A DNA stretch of 45,221 bases, taken from positions 1 through 45,221 of the forward strand of contig JAUVXK010000010.1 in NCBI GenBank assembly GCA_030603635.1, given 5' to 3'. Below, in pieces: positions 41,337 to 45,221 of the stretch. Position 1 is the first letter of the stretch, and each line of letters begins with the position of its first letter. Source of the stretch: Burkholderiales bacterium. GTDB lineage: Bacteria > Pseudomonadota > Gammaproteobacteria > Burkholderiales > Burkholderiaceae_C. The notes under the pieces are model-generated. The model made no database searches, was not told the DNA's origin, and was given only the letters and a program-made list of their open reading frames with translations. A program made the position numbers and the translations under genes.

Positions 41337-43241
41337 ATGTGTGGCATCGTGGGCGCCGTGTCGGCGCGCAACATCGTTCCCGTCCTGATCCAGGGGCTGC
41401 AGCGCCTCGAATACCGGGGGTATGACTCCTGTGGGGTGGCCGTGTACCGCACGGCCGGTGACGCACCGGGCTTGCACCGGGCGCGCAGCACGGCCCGCGT
41501 CGCCGAACTGCAGGCCCAGGTGGCGGCCGACGGGCTGGAGGCCTCCACCGGGATTGCCCACACCCGCTGGGCCACGCACGGGGCGCCGGCGGTGCACAAC
41601 GCCCATCCTCACTTCAGCCAGGGCGCTGGTGCCGATGCCTCAAGCCGCCCTGCACGAGTGGCTTTGGTGCACAACGGCATCATTGAAAACCACGACGAGC
41701 TGCGTGCCGAACTGCAGGCCCGGGGTTACCGTTTCGACAGCCAGACCGACACCGAGGTCATCGCCCATCTGGTGGATGCGTTGTACGACGGGGACCTGTT
41801 CCGCGCGGTGCAGGCTGCAGTGGCACGGCTGCAGGGGGCCTACGCGATCGCGGTGTTCCACAAGGACGAGCCCCAGCGCGTGGTGGGCGCGCGTGCCGGC
41901 TCGCCGTTGGTGCTGGGCGTGGGCCAGGCGCGGGACGGTCTTCCTGCGGAGCATTTTCTGGCCAGCGATGCCATGGCCCTGGCCGGCGTGACGGACCAGA
42001 TCGTCTACCTCGCCGAAGGCGACGTGGTGGACCTGCAACTGGGTCGTTACTGGGTTTGCGACCGAACCGGTCGGCCCATGGGGCCAGAGGAGCGCCCGGT
42101 GCGCACCGTCCAGGCGCACAGCGGGGCGGTGGAGCTGGGCCCCTACCGGCACTACATGCAAAAGGAGATATTCGAGCAGCCGCGCGCGCTGGCCGACACA
42201 CTGGAGGGTGTGGAAGGGGTGGTGCCCGAGCTGTTCGACGGTCAGGGCGATCAGGCCGCAGCGGCCTGGCGCGTGTTCAAGGACATTGACCGCGTGCTCA
42301 TCCTGGCCTGCGGCACCAGCTATTACAGCGGCTGCGTGGCCAAGTACTGGCTGGAGGCGATTGCCGGCATGCCCACCCAGGTGGAGGTGGCCAGCGAGTA
42401 CCGCTACCGGCACAGCGTGCCCCATCCCAAAACCCTGGTGGTCACCATCAGCCAGAGCGGCGAGACCGCCGACACCCTGGCCGCCCTGCGTCATGCGCAA
42501 AGCCTGGGCATGACGCACACGCTCACCATTTGCAACGTGGCCACCAGTGCCATGGTGCGGGAGTGCGCGCTGGCCTACATCACCCGTGCGGGGGTGGAGA
42601 TCGGCGTGGCCAGCACCAAGGCCTTCACCACCCAGCTGGCCGGGCTGTTTCTGCTCACGCTCGCGCTGGCACAAAGCCAGGGTCGCCTCGGTGCCGAGGA
42701 AGAAGCCCGGCACCTGAAAGCCATGCGCCATCTGCCGGTGGCCCTGCAGTCCGTGCTGGCGCTGGAGCCGCAGCTCATCCAGTGGGCCGAGGCGTTTGCG
42801 CAGAAGGACCACGCCCTGTTCCTCGGTCGGGGGCTGCACTACCCGATTGCCCTGGAGGGGGCGCTCAAGCTCAAGGAAATCAGCTACATCCACGCCGAGG
42901 CCTACCCCGCCGGGGAACTCAAGCACGGTCCGCTGGCGCTGGTGACGAGCGCCATGCCGGTCGTGACCGTGGCGCCCAACGACGCGCTGCTCGAAAAGCT
43001 CAAGAGCAACATGCAGGAGGTGCGGGCGCGTGGGGGAGTCCTGTACGTGCTGGCCGACGCCGACACCCACATCCGCAGCGAGGAGGGGCTGAACGTGATT
43101 CGCATGCCCGAGCACTACGGCGTGCTCAGCCCCATCCTGCACGTGGTGCCGCTGCAGCTGCTGGCCTACCACACCGCCCTGGCCAAGGGCACGGACGTGG
43201 ACAAGCCGCGGAATCTGGCGAAATCGGTCACGGTCGAGTAG
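41337..43241 (+). CDS. glmS: Glutamine-fructose-6-phosphate aminotransferase (isomerizing)
   Basis: 634 residues. Start MCGIVGAV leaves the catalytic Cys at position 1 after Met removal. The glutaminase domain (to about 240) is followed by two SIS domains with [23 protein letters not shown] and the C-terminal KSVTVE. It makes glucosamine-6-phosphate, the first step to UDP-GlcNAc. GGAGG precedes the ATG. It is divergent from the lrp gene, which may regulate it. Confidence 0.96.
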   Translation: MCGIVGAVSARNIVPVLIQGLQRLEYRGYDSCGVAVYRTAGDAPGLHRARSTARVAELQAQVAADGLEASTGIAHTRWATHGAPAVHNAHPHFSQGAGADASSRPARVALVHNGIIENHDELRAELQARGYRFDSQTDTEVIAHLVDALYDGDLFRAVQAAVARLQGAYAIAVFHKDEPQRVVGARAGSPLVLGVGQARDGLPAEHFLASDAMALAGVTDQIVYLAEGDVVDLQLGRYWVCDRTGRPMGPEERPVRTVQAHSGAVELGPYRHYMQKEIFEQPRALADTLEGVEGVVPELFDGQGDQAAAAWRVFKDIDRVLILACGTSYYSGCVAKYWLEAIAGMPTQVEVASEYRYRHSVPHPKTLVVTISQSGETADTLAALRHAQSLGMTHTLTICNVATSAMVRECALAYITRAGVEIGVASTKAFTTQLAGLFLLTLALAQSQGRLGAEEEARHLKAMRHLPVALQSVLALEPQLIQWAEAFAQKDHALFLGRGLHYPIALEGALKLKEISYIHAEAYPAGELKHGPLALVTSAMPVVTVAPNDALLEKLKSNMQEVRARGGVLYVLADADTHIRSEEGLNVIRMPEHYGVLSPILHVVPLQLLAYHTALAKGTDVDKPRNLAKSVTVE

Positions 43242-43253
43242 GCGGGGGATATA

Positions 43254-43298
43254 TTTGTCGATGACAAAATGATGGATCTGTCCGACGTCTCTGTCGGA
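43254..43298. other. Two small hairpins after glmS
   Basis: TTTGTC-GAT-GACAAA and TCCGAC-N6-GTCGGA are perfect inverted repeats within 45 bases. Neither is followed by a T tract on the plus strand, so terminator function is doubtful. Confidence 0.4.
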
Positions 43299-43386
43299 AA
43301 AATCTGACATCCCATCAGGGTTATTTGGGCGCACAATATCCCTATAGGCATCGAGGTTGATCCGATGATTCGAACAAGGATGTTCC

Positions 43387-44991
43387 ATGCGCCAGAACCT
43401 TCCCGTGACCCAGAAGGGGTTTGATTACGATCCCCGGGCTACATTGATGTCGACGACAACGCTGGACAGTCGCATCACGTATGCGAATGCGGCGTTCATC
43501 GCCGTCAGCGGTTTTGACCACGACGAAATCGTGGGCGAGCCGCACAACATGGTGCGCCACCCGGACATGCCTCGCGAGGCTTTTGCCGACATGTGGGCCA
43601 CCCTGAAGGCAGGCAGGTCCTGGACGGCGCTGGTGAAGAACCGGCGCAAGAACGGTGATCATTACTGGGTCCGCGCCAATGCCACGCCCATGGTGCGCAA
43701 CGGCACTGTGACCGGTTACATGTCGGTCCGGACCAAGCCGGCGGCTGCCGAGGTGGAGGCCGCCGAGGCGCTGTATCGACGGTTTCGGGAGGGGCGAGCC
43801 GGTGGGCTGCGTTTTCACCAGGGGCTGGTGGTGCGCAGCGGCTGGCGCGCGTGGCAGTCGGTGTTTCAGCGCCTGTCGGTGGGTGGGCGCCTGGGTCTTG
43901 GGCTCCTGCTGCCGATGGCGGCGAGTCTTGGGGTGCTCTCGCTGGTCGCGCCAAGTCCCATGGTCTGGCTGGCCGGGGCTGCAGCGGTGTTGGGCGGCGG
44001 GGCGCTGGCCTCGTGGTTCCTGCATCGGCAGATCATCCGCCCGCTGCAGCAGATCGCCGCACAGGCGCAGAACGTGGCATCGGGCAACCGCACCGAGAAT
44101 GTCAATCTGGATCGGGTGGATGACATCGGGATGATCATGCGCTCGGTCAACCAGGCGGGGTTGAATCTGCGCTCGCTGGTGGACGACGTGAACGTGCAGG
44201 TCAGCGGGCTCGGCGTCGTGGGCGAGCAGATCGCTCAAGGCAATGGCGATCTGTCGGCGCGCACGGAGCAGTCGGCTTCCAGTCTGCAGCAGACGGCGGC
44301 GTCGATGGAGCAGCTCACGGCCACGGTGAAGCAGAACGCCTCCACCTCAGGTGAGGCAACACGGCTGGCGCGTGTGGCCAGCGACGCGGCGACCGAGGGC
44401 GGGAAGGTGGTGGGCGGCGTGGTCACGACGATGGCGGGGATCACGCAGAGTTCGCGCAAGATTGCCGACATCATTGGCGTGATCGATGGCATAGCGTTCC
44501 AGACCAATATCCTGGCCCTGAACGCCGCGGTGGAGGCAGCGCGCGCCGGGGAGCAGGGGCGGGGGTTTGCCGTGGTGGCTGGGGAGGTGCGCAGTCTGGC
44601 GCAGCGCAGTGCCGAGGCGGCCAAAGAGATCAAGGCGCTCATCGGCGTCAGCGTCGAACGGGTGGAGGCGGGCTCTACGCAGGCGGAAATGGCCGGCCAG
44701 CGCATGCGCGATATCGTGGAGCGCGTGCAGCGGGTGTCTGCGCTGATCAGCGAGATCACCACGGCCAGCTCGGAGCAGGCCGAAGGGCTGTCGCAGATCG
44801 GGCAGGCGGTGTCGATGCTGGATGAATCGACGCAGCAGAACACCGCCTTGGTGGAGCAAAGTGCCGCCGCGGCGGAAAGCCTCCGCATGCAAACCCTGCG
44901 GCTGATGGAGGCGCTGGCCGTCTATCAGAGCGCCGAATCCAGCGCCATGAGGGTTAAACCCCATTCCTCAGAGAGGCTTTTATTGGGATAA
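43387..44991 (+). CDS. aer: Aer-type PAS methyl-accepting chemotaxis receptor
   Basis: 534 residues. An N-terminal PAS domain (about 15-115) has the Aer-like features [29 protein letters not shown] and [10 protein letters not shown], which bind FAD in E. coli Aer. Two hydrophobic segments (about 170-215) anchor it, followed by a HAMP region and a signalling domain whose tip reads [20 protein letters not shown], then [19 protein letters not shown]. It likely senses redox or oxygen state and signals to CheA. No periplasmic ligand domain exists. AAGGA precedes the ATG. It is the last complete gene in the window. Confidence 0.93.
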   Translation: MRQNLPVTQKGFDYDPRATLMSTTTLDSRITYANAAFIAVSGFDHDEIVGEPHNMVRHPDMPREAFADMWATLKAGRSWTALVKNRRKNGDHYWVRANATPMVRNGTVTGYMSVRTKPAAAEVEAAEALYRRFREGRAGGLRFHQGLVVRSGWRAWQSVFQRLSVGGRLGLGLLLPMAASLGVLSLVAPSPMVWLAGAAAVLGGGALASWFLHRQIIRPLQQIAAQAQNVASGNRTENVNLDRVDDIGMIMRSVNQAGLNLRSLVDDVNVQVSGLGVVGEQIAQGNGDLSARTEQSASSLQQTAASMEQLTATVKQNASTSGEATRLARVASDAATEGGKVVGGVVTTMAGITQSSRKIADIIGVIDGIAFQTNILALNAAVEAARAGEQGRGFAVVAGEVRSLAQRSAEAAKEIKALIGVSVERVEAGSTQAEMAGQRMRDIVERVQRVSALISEITTASSEQAEGLSQIGQAVSMLDESTQQNTALVEQSAAAAESLRMQTLRLMEALAVYQSAESSAMRVKPHSSERLLLG

Positions 44992-45221
44992 GGATGGCTT
45001 TTTTCGGGGACAAAAGTGTGGTTTTTCAGGGACTTTGAGGAATTTTCAGGTTTTGTTGAGATGGTTGTTGAAAAATCTTCAAACAGAATCCCTACTTCAA
45101 TCCTGGAAATCGCGAGCTGTCATTGATCAGGATGTTTTGGATGAGCACGTCCCCTTCCTCCAAAGGGAGACGCAAAGGCCGAGGGCTGGCACCGTGAACA
45201 CGGCGCCGCGCCCGTCAGGCG
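44992..45221 (+). other. Terminal intergenic region; possible start of next gene or RNA element
   Basis: The first 150 bases are AT-richer than the surroundings and contain no gene I can support. Near the end, GACGCAAAGGCC and a GGCACCGTG/CACGGCGCC hairpin recall the second half of a cyclic-di-GMP-I riboswitch. The same bases also allow a GTG start (45193, after GAGGG) running off the edge. Neither is certain. Confidence 0.25.

Noticed and set aside
43281-43298. Hairpin after glmS as a Rho-independent terminator
   Set aside because: The stem is followed by A residues on the plus strand; there is no T tract, so I only recorded it as a hairpin.
43360-43376. FliA (sigma-28) promoter before the Aer gene (CCGATGAT)
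   Set aside because: It is too close to the start codon to leave a leader containing the ribosome site, and the -35 match is poor.
1-45221. CRISPR arrays, tRNA or rRNA genes, insertion sequences, toxin-antitoxin or phage-defence genes
   Set aside because: I looked on both strands for regular repeats, transposase motifs and structural RNA signatures and found none I could support.

Overview
The window is about 45 kb of GC-rich bacterial chromosome, densely packed on both strands. The gene set points to a betaproteobacterium of the order Burkholderiales, most likely family Comamonadaceae. Supporting genes are a phasin, a DUF3717/DUF1289 protein, an acetate-CoA ligase/GNAT fusion, a Bug/TctC receptor, pilT-pilU, HpaR and an Aer-type receptor. 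Genus assignment is inference. No rRNA, tRNA, insertion sequence, phage gene or CRISPR array was seen, and no gene-free stretch exceeds 300 bases.

Layout. 0-7.5 kb: the 3' end of a probable HD-type phosphohydrolase, a DUF3717/DUF1289 protein, a BepA-like M48 protease, moaC, an unusual WYL-GAF-HD-GYP fusion with a dyad in its divergent promoter region, 3-hydroxybutyryl-CoA dehydrogenase, a phasin with a readable promoter bracketed by two dyads, and a CopD-like membrane protein. 7.5-17.8 kb: housekeeping and surface genes, comprising the acetate-CoA ligase/GNAT fusion coupled to a DUF502 membrane protein, a cluster resembling E. coli yraL-yraN-yraO-yraP (rsmI, yraN, diaA, dolP-like), a hydroxyisobutyrate-dehydrogenase-like enzyme, pilU, pilT and yggS.

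17.8-25.2 kb: a homoprotocatechuate (3,4-dihydroxyphenylacetate) meta-cleavage cluster, hpaR divergent from hpaG1-hpaG2-hpaE-hpaD-hpaF-hpaH-(class II aldolase)-hpaI. It carries the steps from ring opening to pyruvate and succinic semialdehyde. The 4-hydroxyphenylacetate hydroxylase HpaBC is not in the window. A 35-bp palindrome covers the hpaG promoter. The extra class II aldolase/adducin gene is not part of the textbook pathway.

25.2-29.9 kb: an apparent operon for a tctC-type receptor, a cytoplasmic sulfatase and a SulP anion transporter, divergent from a MarR regulator whose candidate operator overlaps the operon's -35 box. Read together, it looks like a sulfate-ester utilisation module placed tail to tail with the hpa operon. 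This is the best candidate here for an undescribed pathway.

29.9-45.2 kb: a PAS histidine kinase, an orphan glcD, an hsp20 gene with FNR-like and sigma-32-like upstream elements, a panE-DHH-purU-lysR run, a PAS-GGDEF diguanylate cyclase behind a possible minicistron, glmU, an SH3 protein, an Lrp regulator divergent from glmS across a long AT-rich dyad, and an Aer-type chemoreceptor. Cyclic-di-GMP, pilus retraction and chemotaxis genes recur (HD-GYP, GGDEF, PilT/PilU, Aer), consistent with a motile, surface-responsive, PHB-accumulating aromatic degrader.
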